Below, one piece after another: positions 16,380-28,345 of a stretch of 44,424 nt of DNA. Both the position numbers and the translations under genes were made by a program. The number at the start of each line of letters is the position of its first letter. The first letter of the stretch is position 1. The stretch spans positions 1-44,424 of the forward strand of contig NZ_DVEH01000059.1 of the NCBI RefSeq assembly GCF_015295825.1, given 5' to 3'. The notes beneath the pieces were generated by a model, which had not been told where the DNA came from, searched no databases, and saw only the letters and a program-made list of their open reading frames with translations. The stretch comes from Thermosynechococcus sp. M98_K2018_005. GTDB lineage: Bacteria; Cyanobacteriota; Cyanobacteriia; Thermosynechococcales; Thermosynechococcaceae.

Positions 16380-17420
16380 ATGGAAACACAGCCCCCCAAG
16401 CAACTTAGTTTTCCATGGAATCCGATGATTTCTGAGCTTGCAGCGGAAAGTGCACTGGCCACTGATCTAGCCTCAGAGGGTGAGAATAGCCAACGGCGCA
16501 TCCAGCATTTAGAGCAAGCCATTGATCAGTGCCAGCACTATATCAATGAATTAAAGCAACAACTGCGCAATCAGGCGTTCCTTGAGGATTTACTGGCTCG
16601 CACTGAGGAAACCGCTCAGATTCAACAACAGGCGATCGTTGCCCTCCAAGAACAATTGCGCTCCCAAGCCACCTGTGCCCACGAGTTGGCCGAAATGAGC
16701 CACCATCGCCAATCCTTGGAAACCATTCTTCAGCAATCGCAAACGGAAATTGAGCACCTGCATCAGGAGGTGGATCGGCTCCTCAAGGCTCAAGATGCCC
16801 TCGAGGCTAAATTGGTGAATAGCCATCGCCTCCTGCGGCAACGGGAACAGGACTGCCAACTCCTTGAATCCCAACTGCGCCAAGTCCAAGAGGAAAAAGC
16901 TCTCCTGCAAACTCGCCTTGAACAAGCCCGCTTAGAGTTGAGCGATCGCCAAACCCAAATGGAGGATCTCAACCGTCGCCTCACCCAAGCGAACCATTTG
17001 ATTGAAACCCAAGAACGGATTATCACTGCGCTGCAACAGGCGCAAGGATCAGAGGCCAGCAAAAACAGTGTTATTCAGGGACTGAGTAAAACCCTGCTAA
17101 AAACCCAAACCAAGCTACAGGAATTGGAACGGGACTATCAGCAGCAGCGCTTGCAATATATGACCACCCAGCACTACAACCAAGAACTGGAGGCGCGCAC
17201 TAGTCAACAACAGGAACGCCTACAACACCTAGAAGCCCAAATTGCTGAACTGCAAGAGCAAATTCTCCATCAGGCGCAGCAGGCACGGGAGCAGGAAACC
17301 GCTGTTCAACACTGGAAGGATCGCTACACCGAGGCCGAGCGATCGCTAGCGCAGTTACAACGAGTCATTGCCCAGATGGCTACGGGCGGCTCCATTTCCC
17401 TGAATGAGATTCCTTGTTAG
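16380..17420 (+). CDS. Long coiled-coil protein, 346 aa
   Basis: No enzymatic motif. After a short non-helical N-terminus (to about residue 30) nearly the whole chain is heptad-patterned alpha-helix. It is very rich in Gln, Glu and Leu (repeated LEQ, LQEQ, RLEQ segments) up to about residue 325, followed by a short tail. Start chosen at the ATG at 16380; the frame is open back to 16326, but that part lacks a ribosome-binding site. Such proteins in cyanobacteria can be structural, scaffold or division-related; nothing here fixes the role. It follows the fibrillin gene on the same strand after about 60 bases. Confidence 0.7.
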   Translation: METQPPKQLSFPWNPMISELAAESALATDLASEGENSQRRIQHLEQAIDQCQHYINELKQQLRNQAFLEDLLARTEETAQIQQQAIVALQEQLRSQATCAHELAEMSHHRQSLETILQQSQTEIEHLHQEVDRLLKAQDALEAKLVNSHRLLRQREQDCQLLESQLRQVQEEKALLQTRLEQARLELSDRQTQMEDLNRRLTQANHLIETQERIITALQQAQGSEASKNSVIQGLSKTLLKTQTKLQELERDYQQQRLQYMTTQHYNQELEARTSQQQERLQHLEAQIAELQEQILHQAQQAREQETAVQHWKDRYTEAERSLAQLQRVIAQMATGGSISLNEIPC

Positions 17421-17443
17421 GGAAGATGGTTGAACAAATCTAA

Positions 17444-17460
17444 GTTTTATATAATAAAAC
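17444..17460 (+). promoter_or_regulatory. Palindrome overlapping a perfect -10 box
   Basis: GTTTTAT, the spacer ATA and ATAAAAC form a perfect 7-base inverted repeat that contains the consensus -10 hexamer TATAAT at 17450-17455. The candidate -35 (TTGAAC, 17430-17435) is badly spaced at 14 bases. Transcription would begin near 17462, leaving about 20 bases before the ATG of the FMN reductase. A dyad over the -10 box is a classical place for a repressor; it could also simply be an AT-rich promoter. Confidence 0.55.
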
Positions 17461-17481
17461 ATAGTCATTACGAGTTTGTTT

Positions 17482-19016
<1,535 letters not shown>

Positions 19017-19167
19017 TCAACAATCAAAAACTGACTAATGTCCCAGTTCAAACGGCTGTGAATCAGCACGTACAACCTTTGGATTATTTCCGCATTATCT
19101 CACCTTGAGGGATCAAGACTGTGGGCGGTGCAGGATGCTTACAAACATTTACGAAGAACTTCAGTGC

Positions 19168-19716
19168 TCAAGCGGGTTGAAGATAGGGCAAGGCCAGATA
19201 GAAACTGGTGACGGTTTTGGCATCTTTCACTTCACCCCTATGAATCGCGGCGGCCAAGTCAGATAGAGAAAACTCCACAACTTCAATGTGCTCGTCGGTG
19301 TCCTGAGGCGGGGGTGTCTCTAGTTTCTCCAGCTCAGTGGCCAAGTAAGCATAGATCACTTCATCAGAATAGCCGGGGGCAATGTAAAACTCCCCCAGTT
19401 TTTGCCAATGGTGGGCGCGGTAGCCCGTTTCCTCTTCAATTTCCCGCTCAATTGTAGCAAAGGGCTTTTCGTGATCCTCAACGGTGCCCGCTGGGAACTC
19501 CAGCAGATATTCCTCAGTGGCAAAGCGGTATTGTTTGACAAGGATCAGGTTGCCCTCTGGGGTCACAGGGACAGCTAATGCCCCCCCCGGATGCCGCACC
19601 GTTCCCAAGATCGAGACAGACCCATGGGGCAGGCGATATTGATTGACCTCAAATGTAAACTTACGACTGCGGCAAAAGCAGTGGCGCTCGAGGACTTCGG
19701 GGGAGATTTTAGTCAT
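19168..19716 (-). CDS. Nudix hydrolase, ADP-ribose pyrophosphatase type
   Basis: 182 residues with a complete Nudix box: G, then five residues, E, seven residues, and REIEEETGY (near residues 78-100). This gives the Mg2+-binding helix that cleaves nucleoside diphosphates linked to X. The surrounding residues (GGALAVPVTPEGNLILVKQYR and FYIAPGYSDE) resemble ADP-ribose/ADP-sugar pyrophosphatases. It begins six bases after the stop of the methionine aminopeptidase gene, so it is co-transcribed with it. The exact substrate is not determined by sequence. Confidence 0.87.
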   Translation of the reverse strand: MTKISPEVLERHCFCRSRKFTFEVNQYRLPHGSVSILGTVRHPGGALAVPVTPEGNLILVKQYRFATEEYLLEFPAGTVEDHEKPFATIEREIEEETGYRAHHWQKLGEFYIAPGYSDEVIYAYLATELEKLETPPPQDTDEHIEVVEFSLSDLAAAIHRGEVKDAKTVTSFYLALPYLQPA

Positions 19717-19721
19717 AGGGG

Positions 19722-20546
19722 TTAGACAGAGGTGCGATCGGTGAGGATTTCATAACCCGTTTTGGTGACCAAGACCGTGTGCTCAAATTGGGCAGAGAGG
19801 GAATTATCAACCGTAACCGCTGTCCAGCGATCGCGCAAAATCCGCACCTGTTTTGACCCCGCATTCACAATGGGTTCAATGGCCAAGGTCATCCCCGCCC
19901 GCAGTCGCACATTCTTGAGTTCATTGGTGCGGAAGTTAAATACCGAAGGTTCTTCGTGGAGATTGCGCCCCACGCCGTGGCCAGTAAAGTCCTCGACTAC
20001 GACAAAGCCATTGGCTTCGACATAATCTTGAATAGCACCCGCCAAATCCATGAGGTAGTTGCCTTCTTTCACCTGCTCAATGCCTCGGTAGAGCGCTTCT
20101 TCAGCAACTTTGACAAGCTTGGCCGCTTCTTCGGAGATTTCCCCCACTGGAATCGTAATGCAAGAGTCGCCATGGAAGCCATTGTAGTAGGCACCGGTGT
20201 CAATCTTAACGATGTCGCCACTGCGAATCACTTTGCGGGGGCTGGGAATCCCATGAACCACCTCGTTGTTGATGCAAGCGCAAATGGAGGACGGAAAACC
20301 CTGATAGCCTTTGAAGCTCGGTGTTGCCCCCATTTCGCGGATGCGTCGCTCGGCATAGGCATCGAGATCCGCCGTCGTCATGCCCGGCTCAATCATCTGG
20401 GAGATTTCCTTAAGCACCGTCGCCACAATGCGCGAGGCCTGCCGCATAATCTCAATTTCGCGCTTGGACTTAATTTCAATGCCACGGCGGGGACGGGTTT
20501 GGACGGGGGTGGGGGAGGGAGTGAGCAGACTACCAAGGATATTCAT
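19722..20546 (-). CDS. map: Methionine aminopeptidase, type I
   Basis: Removes the initiator methionine from nascent proteins. 274 residues with a 25-residue N-terminal extension before the pita-bread domain. All five metal ligands are visible: Asp in KIDTGAY, Asp in HGDSC, His in TGHGVGR, Glu in AIEPIV, and Glu in FEHTVLV. The substrate-side histidine lies in NNEVVHGIP. It lies between phr and the Nudix gene on the minus strand; an inverted repeat (20596-20607) separates it from phr. Cyanobacteria usually carry several map paralogues; this is one of them. Confidence 0.94.
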   Translation of the reverse strand: MNILGSLLTPSPTPVQTRPRRGIEIKSKREIEIMRQASRIVATVLKEISQMIEPGMTTADLDAYAERRIREMGATPSFKGYQGFPSSICACINNEVVHGIPSPRKVIRSGDIVKIDTGAYYNGFHGDSCITIPVGEISEEAAKLVKVAEEALYRGIEQVKEGNYLMDLAGAIQDYVEANGFVVVEDFTGHGVGRNLHEEPSVFNFRTNELKNVRLRAGMTLAIEPIVNAGSKQVRILRDRWTAVTVDNSLSAQFEHTVLVTKTGYEILTDRTSV

Positions 20547-20595
20547 GGGCGCGATGCAACCGCAAAAATCGTTCTTTTTCAGGATAACGCTGTTA

Positions 20596-20607
20596 CCCTG
20601 ATCAGGG
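20596..20607. repeat. Perfect palindrome between phr and map
   Basis: CCCTGATCAGGG is a perfect 12-base palindrome. With the flanks GTTA on the left and GAAC on the right it extends to a 20-base inverted repeat with one mismatched pair. It lies 12 bases past the phr stop and about 50 bases before map on the minus strand. It could act as a hairpin between the two messages or as a protein-binding site; no U-run follows it, so it is not a standard terminator. Confidence 0.5.
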
Positions 20608-20618
20608 GAACGTTAATT

Positions 20619-22061
20619 TTATCCTTGAGGGATTGGTGAACGAAAATGCGTTTGATAGAGTTGCTTAAATCGCTGCTGTTGCTGCCTGTGATCCACAATC
20701 GGCAAAGGATAGCCGTAGCGACGGCGCTCTTGGGGAGAAATAGTTCCCGTCACCAAATCTGCCGTGTCTAGGGATTTCAATTCCGGCAGCCAACGGCGAA
20801 TATACTCCGCCTCAGGATCAAATTTTTGCGCTTGACTGGCTGGGTTAAAAATCCGCAGCGGCTTTGGATCCATCCCACTGGAGGCACTCCACTGCCAACC
20901 GCCATTATTGGCTGCTAAGTCGCCATCAATCAGCTTTTGCATAAAGTACTGCTCACCCCACTGGGGATTGATGATCAAGTCCTTGGTGAGGAAACTGGCC
21001 ACAATCATGCGGCAGCGGTTGTGCATCCAACCCGTTTCATTGAGTTGGCGCATGGCGGCATCCACAATTGGGTAACCGGTGCGACCCTCACACCAAGCGG
21101 CAAAGTGTTCTGCGTTATTCAGCCAAGGAAAAGTGGCAAATCCTTCACGATGGGGGCGCTCCACCAAGTGGGGAAACCAGTAGAGGGCGTGCTGATAAAA
21201 CTCCCGCCAAGCCAATTCCTGCTGCCACGTGCGAATACTCGTTTGTGCCTCTTCACTACGGGCTGCGGCCATAGCGGCCTGACTGGCTGCCCAGACACGG
21301 CGAATACCAATGACACCGAACTTGAGCGCAGGGCTTAAGAGGGAGGTTCCGGGCTGCGCCGGATAGTTGCGCTGCTCACCATAGTCTTGAATGTGCTGGT
21401 CAATAAATGTCTCTAGTTGTGCTTGGGCAGCGGCTTCACCGGGAGCAAGGATCAGTTCTCCTGACCAATGAAATCCCAAATCCTTGGCCGTGGGGAGAGA
21501 AATCGCTCCCAAGGTTCGCGCAGTTGCTTGTTCTATTTCGCTGAGGGGTTCGAGGTGTCTGGGGCTGGGGAGAGGCTCTGGTTTAACTAAGCTTGACCAG
21601 TTACGCCAAAAGGGGGAATAGACGGTGTAGGGCTGTCCCTGTTTTGTTTGTACGGCCTCTGGGGAATGCAGAAGTTGATCCCAAGCGGTTTCCACGGCAA
21701 TTCCCTTTTCTTTGAGGGCAGCGGCTACTGTGCGATCGCGATCGCGACCGTAGGGTTCCACATCCTCGTGCCAATGCACCGTCACCGCCCCCAAGCCATT
21801 GGCCACTTGGGGCAGAATTTGACGCGGGTCACCGTAGAAAATCAAAAAGCTCCCCCCCAGCCGCTGATAGGATTCCTGCAGAGCCTGTAGGCAACCCACG
21901 AGGTATGTCACCCGCACCGCCGCAATGTCCGAGGCACGGAGAATCGCTGGATCAAAGCAAAAAATGCCAACTACTTTGGGAGTTTGGGTATAGGCAGCCG
22001 CCAACCCCACACTGTCACTCAGGCGCAAATCGCGACGATGCCAAAATAAGCGTAGGCTCAT
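20619..22061 (-). CDS. phr: DNA photolyase (cyanobacterial class I CPD type)
   Basis: Light-driven repair of pyrimidine dimers. 480 residues with the N-terminal antenna-binding domain ([14 protein letters not shown] start) and the C-terminal FAD domain. Visible family motifs are [54 protein letters not shown], and [14 protein letters not shown]. The overall sequence resembles the Synechococcus (Anacystis) photolyase, which uses an 8-HDF antenna; the antenna type is inferred. The ATG shares four bases (ATGA) with the stop of the preceding small gene, so translation is coupled. Confidence 0.95.
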   Translation of the reverse strand: MSLRLFWHRRDLRLSDSVGLAAAYTQTPKVVGIFCFDPAILRASDIAAVRVTYLVGCLQALQESYQRLGGSFLIFYGDPRQILPQVANGLGAVTVHWHEDVEPYGRDRDRTVAAALKEKGIAVETAWDQLLHSPEAVQTKQGQPYTVYSPFWRNWSSLVKPEPLPSPRHLEPLSEIEQATARTLGAISLPTAKDLGFHWSGELILAPGEAAAQAQLETFIDQHIQDYGEQRNYPAQPGTSLLSPALKFGVIGIRRVWAASQAAMAAARSEEAQTSIRTWQQELAWREFYQHALYWFPHLVERPHREGFATFPWLNNAEHFAAWCEGRTGYPIVDAAMRQLNETGWMHNRCRMIVASFLTKDLIINPQWGEQYFMQKLIDGDLAANNGGWQWSASSGMDPKPLRIFNPASQAQKFDPEAEYIRRWLPELKSLDTADLVTGTISPQERRRYGYPLPIVDHRQQQQRFKQLYQTHFRSPIPQG

Positions 22062-22372
22062 CGCCCGTTCATCCTAGGCGTACTAGAAAAGAGCACCAAT
22101 ACATTTGTTGTTGCGGCTTTAACTTCCGGGGGTTCATTGTCGGCAGTAATTTTCTGAAATTCCTCATAGCTCATTTTTTCTTGGAGGCGGTTTATCAGGC
22201 AAGTGCAATAGCGATCGCCAAAGCCGGGAGGCGCTGGCGCCGCAAATTTGGTTTGACACTCCCGCATAAAGACCGCGATCGCCGCCGGCGTTTCTTGAGC
22301 CATAGTGGATAAACTCAGCAATCCCAGACCGCCACTGCTGAGAAGGCTCATCACGAGTTTGGATAATTTCAT
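22058..22372 (-). CDS. Small secreted cysteine-containing protein, 104 aa
   Basis: Unknown function. Start at the ATG at 22372, preceded by TAGGAG at eight bases; the open frame upstream of it lacks support. A signal peptide (about residues 1-24, ending near MAQ) is followed by a mature part of about 80 residues. Three cysteines lie in MRECQTKF and in [11 protein letters not shown], and an amphipathic helix follows ([12 protein letters not shown]). The C-x-C arrangement plus a third cysteine suggests a disulphide or metal site. It overlaps the photolyase start (ATGA) and probably shares its promoter. Confidence 0.65.
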   Translation of the reverse strand: MKLSKLVMSLLSSGGLGLLSLSTMAQETPAAIAVFMRECQTKFAAPAPPGFGDRYCTCLINRLQEKMSYEEFQKITADNEPPEVKAATTNVLVLFSSTPRMNGR

Positions 22373-22470
22373 TAGGGCGACTCCTAGGCGCGATACCTGA
22401 TCCGATTCTGGCAAAGAGCTTCCTGCGGTTGCTGCACTTCCAAACTTTTGTTGAGTTGCCGATCAAGTCA

Positions 22471-22499
22471 TAGACAAGAATGCCACGTTTATCTATACT
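22471..22499 (+). promoter_or_regulatory. Sigma-70-type promoter of the STAS gene
   Basis: TAGACA (22471-22476) and TATACT (22494-22499) each match the -35 and -10 consensus in five of six positions and are exactly 17 bases apart. Transcription would start near 22506. This matters for the gene start: the in-frame TTG at 22499 would lie before the transcript, leaving a leader of about 40 bases ending in AAAGGAGG. Confidence 0.65.
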
Positions 22500-22546
22500 T
22501 GTCTTCTATCGTTTTGTGTGTCCAGTTATCAGCAAAGGAGGCTCTC

Positions 22547-22924
22547 ATTTCTGAACCACTTGCCCTCACCCAAAGCCTAAGGGGTACCCGTGAGATTCGC
22601 GATAACTATCAAGTGTTTCGCCTGACGGGTCTCATCGATGCGTTTTCCGAGTCGGCCTTTCGCAAGGTCATTAGTAAGTGTTTTGACGACGGACCTGCCA
22701 ACATCATCTTAGATCTTTCAAAAATTGAGTTTATTGACAGCTCTGGCCTCGGCATTTTAGTACAACTGGCCAAAAAAGCCCAAGAGCATCAGGGTCAACT
22801 GCAAATTGTCACCAACCCCCGCGTCACCCAAACCGTCAAACTTGTGCGTTTAGAAAACTTTTTGCGCCTTCAGCCGGATCTGGCGACGGCGATCGCCCAA
22901 ATTAGCGGGGAAACCCATTCTTAA
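22547..22924 (+). CDS. STAS-domain anti-sigma-factor antagonist with probable ATT start
   Basis: 125-residue STAS protein of the SpoIIAA/RsbV type, which binds and releases anti-sigma or switch kinases depending on phosphorylation. The core motif FIDSSGLGILVQLAKKA contains the serine that is the usual phosphorylation site. No ATG, GTG or TTG start fits. A perfect ribosome-binding site AAAGGAGG (22534-22541) stands five bases before an in-frame ATT at 22547, and the domain begins soon after it. A TTG at 22514 is in frame but has no ribosome-binding site. I therefore place the start at ATT, a rare start best known from infC. No partner kinase gene is adjacent. Confidence 0.75.
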   Translation: MSEPLALTQSLRGTREIRDNYQVFRLTGLIDAFSESAFRKVISKCFDDGPANIILDLSKIEFIDSSGLGILVQLAKKAQEHQGQLQIVTNPRVTQTVKLVRLENFLRLQPDLATAIAQISGETHS

Positions 22925-22978
22925 CCATTCTGTTCCTGTGGCAGTAAAACTAAGGGGGGTCTCTTTAGCTAAAACGTC

Positions 22979-23434
22979 ATGCTGGACTCTGCTGGATTAT
23001 TGCCCCTTGTCCCCCCCAAAATTCCCGCCCATCAACTACCGCCGGCGGCTTTGGCCTACTTTGGTGACGCCGTGTATGAACTCTTTATCCGCTGGCTTTT
23101 TCTAACCCCGCCCCAACGCATCAATACCTACCACCGCCAAGTGGTGGCGCATGTCCGTGCCGAAAGTCAAGCCCGCTACATGGACTTCCTTTGGCAGCAT
23201 TGCACCGAAACCGAACGCTCGATTTTTCGTCAGGGTCGCAATGCGGCTGCCGATGGCCCAAAGCGAGTTGCTGCAAAAATCTACCGCCAAGCCACCGGCT
23301 TTGAAGCCCTACTGGGATACCTTTACCTCACCAACCCTCAACGCCTACAGGAGATTTTTCAACTGCTTGAGCGGCACATTCGCAATGAAATAAACAGCAA
23401 TATCGACGAAGCAGAATCCCGTAATGAAATGTAA
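22979..23434 (+). CDS. mrnC: Mini-ribonuclease III
   Basis: 151-residue RNase III-type catalytic domain without the double-stranded-RNA-binding domain, the hallmark of Mini-III, which trims 23S rRNA precursors. The RNase III signature is [15 protein letters not shown], with the metal-binding Asp (residue 31). The second acidic position lies in [13 protein letters not shown]. The length and motif order fit the family. The ATG at 22979 has no strong ribosome-binding site. It lies between the STAS gene and the ATP synthase operon on the same strand. Confidence 0.92.
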   Translation: MLDSAGLLPLVPPKIPAHQLPPAALAYFGDAVYELFIRWLFLTPPQRINTYHRQVVAHVRAESQARYMDFLWQHCTETERSIFRQGRNAAADGPKRVAAKIYRQATGFEALLGYLYLTNPQRLQEIFQLLERHIRNEINSNIDEAESRNEM

Positions 23435-23449
23435 CCACTGCATGATAGG

Positions 23450-23920
23450 ATGCTTAGTGGCCAGTTCAAGGCATCCTCGGATGCTCCCTATTCTGCTGTG
23501 ACCGTTCCCGATTCTGCTTCAGCACCCTCTGCGCCATCAACCGTTGCCAATTCCCCAAAGAGGGGCGGCTCGATGGCCGGGTTTTATCAACTCTGTCGCG
23601 AATTATTCACGACAAGCCTCGTGCTGATGGCAATCGCCTTTGGAGCGGTTTGGCTCATTTACGGCCTGAACACAGCATTGAATTACCTTTTGGGGGCAAG
23701 TGCAAGCCTCATTTATCTGCGGCTCCTCGCCCGGAGTGTGGAGCGCCTAGGAAATGACCAGAAAAAGCTGGGGAAAACGCAGCTGATTGTCGTCGTGGTT
23801 GTGATTATTTTGGCAGCCCGTTGGCAAGAGCTACATATTATTCCGGTGTTCTTGGGGTTCTTAACCTACAAAGCCGCCATTCTGGTCTATATGTTTCGTA
23901 CGGTTTTGCCGTCCCCTTAA
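23450..23920 (+). CDS. atpI: ATP synthase assembly protein I
   Basis: 156 residues. A polar N-terminal 40 residues rich in Ser, Pro and Ala is followed by four hydrophobic segments, matching the small AtpI/Atp1 protein that opens bacterial ATP synthase operons. AtpI aids assembly of the c-ring or Mg2+ handling. Start at ATG 23450 with only a weak GATAGG before it; an internal ATG in GGSMAGF is possible. The next gene, atpB, begins 41 bases downstream. Confidence 0.8.
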   Translation: MLSGQFKASSDAPYSAVTVPDSASAPSAPSTVANSPKRGGSMAGFYQLCRELFTTSLVLMAIAFGAVWLIYGLNTALNYLLGASASLIYLRLLARSVERLGNDQKKLGKTQLIVVVVVIILAARWQELHIIPVFLGFLTYKAAILVYMFRTVLPSP

Positions 23921-23961
23921 CGCTGGCTCACTGTAGTGCTTAGACAACCGAGCGCGGAGGC

Positions 23962-25042
<1,081 letters not shown>

Positions 25043-25053
25043 TTAACCCCAGT

Positions 25054-25080
25054 GGGGGAGGCTTGGATGAGCTTTCCCCC
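25054..25080 (+). promoter_or_regulatory. Intercistronic hairpin between atpE and atpG
   Basis: GGGGGA (25054-25059) pairs with TCCCCC (25075-25080). Inside, GCT and AGC add three more pairs around a six-base loop with a small internal loop. No T-run follows, so it is unlikely to be a complete terminator. It lies directly behind atpE, whose product is needed in many copies per complex. A role in RNA stability or partial read-through is therefore plausible (inference). Confidence 0.55.
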
Positions 25081-25103
25081 GATCCCCCATTCTGGAGAGG
25101 CTG

Positions 25104-25520
25104 ATGTTTGATTTTGATGCCACCCTACCCCTGATGGCTGTGCAATTCTTAATCTTGACCGTCATTTTGAATGCGCTGCTGTACAAGCCCTTGGGTCAGG
25201 CGCTGGACAATCGGGATGAATATATCCGAACCAACTTGCAGCAGGCCAAGGAGCGGTTGCAACAGGCCACTGAACTGGCTCAGCAGTACGAGCAGGAATT
25301 GGTCAGTACCCGTCGCCAAGCCCAAGCCTTGATTGAAGAGGCCAGAGCCGAGGCACAAAAAATTGCCACCGCCGAAATTGCCGAAGCACAGCAGGCCGTG
25401 CAGGCAGAGTTACTCAAGATTCAAGCAGAAATTGATCAGCAAAAGCAGGCGACACTGCAAGCGCTTGAGGGTCAAGTTGCCAGCTTGAGTGAACAGTTAT
25501 TAGCGAAGTTACTGGCCTAG
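25104..25520 (+). CDS. atpG: ATP synthase subunit b' (peripheral stalk)
   Basis: 138 residues: one N-terminal membrane helix (about residues 8-26) followed by a long charged coiled coil rich in Gln, Ala and Glu. This is subunit b', which in photosynthetic organisms pairs with b as a heterodimer holding F1 to F0. GGAGAGG lies just before the ATG. In cyanobacterial naming this gene is atpG; it is not the gamma subunit. Confidence 0.94.
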   Translation: MFDFDATLPLMAVQFLILTVILNALLYKPLGQALDNRDEYIRTNLQQAKERLQQATELAQQYEQELVSTRRQAQALIEEARAEAQKIATAEIAEAQQAVQAELLKIQAEIDQQKQATLQALEGQVASLSEQLLAKLLA

Positions 25521-25531
25521 GAGTGTGGGTC

Positions 25532-26062
25532 ATGGACGCAGTATTTCTATTGGCAACGGAAGAAGTGGGGCAGTTTGGCATTAACACCAATTTGCTCGAA
25601 ACCAATGTGATCAACCTTGCCATCATTATTGGGGTATTGGTGTATTTTGGGCGAGGCGTACTGGGCAAAGCCTTGGGCGATCGCCAGCAAAAAATTGCCG
25701 CTGCCCTTGCGGAAGCCGAAGAACGCCAGAAAGTGGCTGCTGCCCGCCTCGTTGAAGAGCAGCAAAAACTGGCTCAGGCCAAGCAGGAAGCACAACGCAT
25801 TCGTGAAGACGCCCTTGCCCGTGCCAAGGCTGCCAAGGAAGAACTCATTGCCCAAGCCAAGCGGGAAATTGAGCGCTTGAAGGAAACCGCTTCCCAAGAC
25901 ACCACTGCCGCCACTGAGCGGGCGATCGCCGAAATTCGTGAGCGGATTGCCGCTATGGCACTTGCAGAGGCCGAAAAACAACTCAAAGCGCGTTTGAGCC
26001 AAAATCCAGACCTTCAGCGCACCCTTGTTGATCGCAGTATTGCCCTACTAGGAGGCAAATGA
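25532..26062 (+). CDS. atpF: ATP synthase subunit b (peripheral stalk)
   Basis: 176 residues from the ATG at 25532, which is preceded by TAGGAG at eight bases; a GTG at 25523 is the alternative. One membrane helix (about residues 28-45, NLAIIIGVLVYFGRGVLG) is followed by a long coiled coil with EERQKVAAARLVEEQQKL-type heptads. Its end overlaps the atpH start by four bases (ATGA). Confidence 0.95.
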   Translation: MDAVFLLATEEVGQFGINTNLLETNVINLAIIIGVLVYFGRGVLGKALGDRQQKIAAALAEAEERQKVAAARLVEEQQKLAQAKQEAQRIREDALARAKAAKEELIAQAKREIERLKETASQDTTAATERAIAEIRERIAAMALAEAEKQLKARLSQNPDLQRTLVDRSIALLGGK

Positions 26063-26616
26063 TGCAGACCACTGTCCGTGGTGAACTTGTTGAACCCTAT
26101 GCCGAGGCACTGCTGTCGTTGGCACAAACCCACAACCTCATTGATCGGTTTCAGCAGGATACGCAGTTGATTTTGGAACTCCTTGCCAGCTCCAGTGAAC
26201 TGCAACAGTTTGTCGCCAATCCCCTGATCAAGCCTGAGGCTAAAAAGAATGTCCTGCGGCAGTTGACAGTGGATAAGGTGCACGGCTACTTCCTCAACTT
26301 CTTAATGTTGCTCGTGGATCGGCGGCGAATTAACTTTCTTGGCCCTATTTGTGAGCAGTATCGTGCCCTTGTCCGCAAACTCCGCAATGTGGTCTTGGCG
26401 GAAGTCACCAGTGCCGTCGAACTCAACGACGATCAACGCCGTGCAGTGGTCGAAAAGGTCAAAGCCATGACCGGTGCTGCCGATGTGGAGCTTGTCACTG
26501 CCTGCGATCCCGAACTGATTGGTGGCGTGGTGATTAGAGTGGGTTCCCAAATCTTTGATGCTAGTCTGCGGGGTCAACTCCGCCGCCTCAGTCTCACCTT
26601 GGTGCAAGCCGCCTAA
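26059..26616 (+). CDS. atpH: ATP synthase subunit delta
   Basis: 185 residues of the OSCP/delta family, which connects the top of F1 to the b/b' stalk. The N-terminal helical bundle has VEPYAEALLSLAQ. The C-terminal signature DPELIGGVVIRVGSQIFDASLRGQL is typical and matches the PROSITE-type delta pattern. The start overlaps the atpF stop and follows AGGAGG. Confidence 0.95.
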   Translation: MMQTTVRGELVEPYAEALLSLAQTHNLIDRFQQDTQLILELLASSSELQQFVANPLIKPEAKKNVLRQLTVDKVHGYFLNFLMLLVDRRRINFLGPICEQYRALVRKLRNVVLAEVTSAVELNDDQRRAVVEKVKAMTGAADVELVTACDPELIGGVVIRVGSQIFDASLRGQLRRLSLTLVQAA

Positions 26617-26630
26617 CGTCCCCTTTGTAA

Positions 26631-28169
<1,539 letters not shown>

Positions 28170-28196
28170 GCGCGATCGCGCCCTATCGTCAGTCTG

Positions 28197-28227
28197 AACC
28201 TGCCCTCTACCAAGGGTAGGTTTTTTT
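28197..28227 (+). terminator. Rho-independent terminator of the atp operon
   Basis: AACCTGCCCT (28197-28206) and AGGGTAGGTT (28213-28222) form a ten-pair stem with one G-U pair and a six-base loop (CTACCA). Seven Ts (28221-28227) follow. This is the strongest terminator of the window and marks the end of the ATP synthase transcript. Confidence 0.9.
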
Positions 28228-28345
28228 ATGCCCCGCCTACTCTGGAGTATCAAAAATCATTGCAGTTTCCTTCAACTATCCCCCTGAGCCTTCCGTCCTC
28301 TCCTACACTGGGATCCTAGGGCGAGGTTTGACAAAGGAGAAAACA

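Noticed and set aside
19956-20639. 227-codon open frame antisense to map
   Set aside because: Shadow of a certain gene; it also runs through the phr-map gap, but no promoter or ribosome-binding site supports it.
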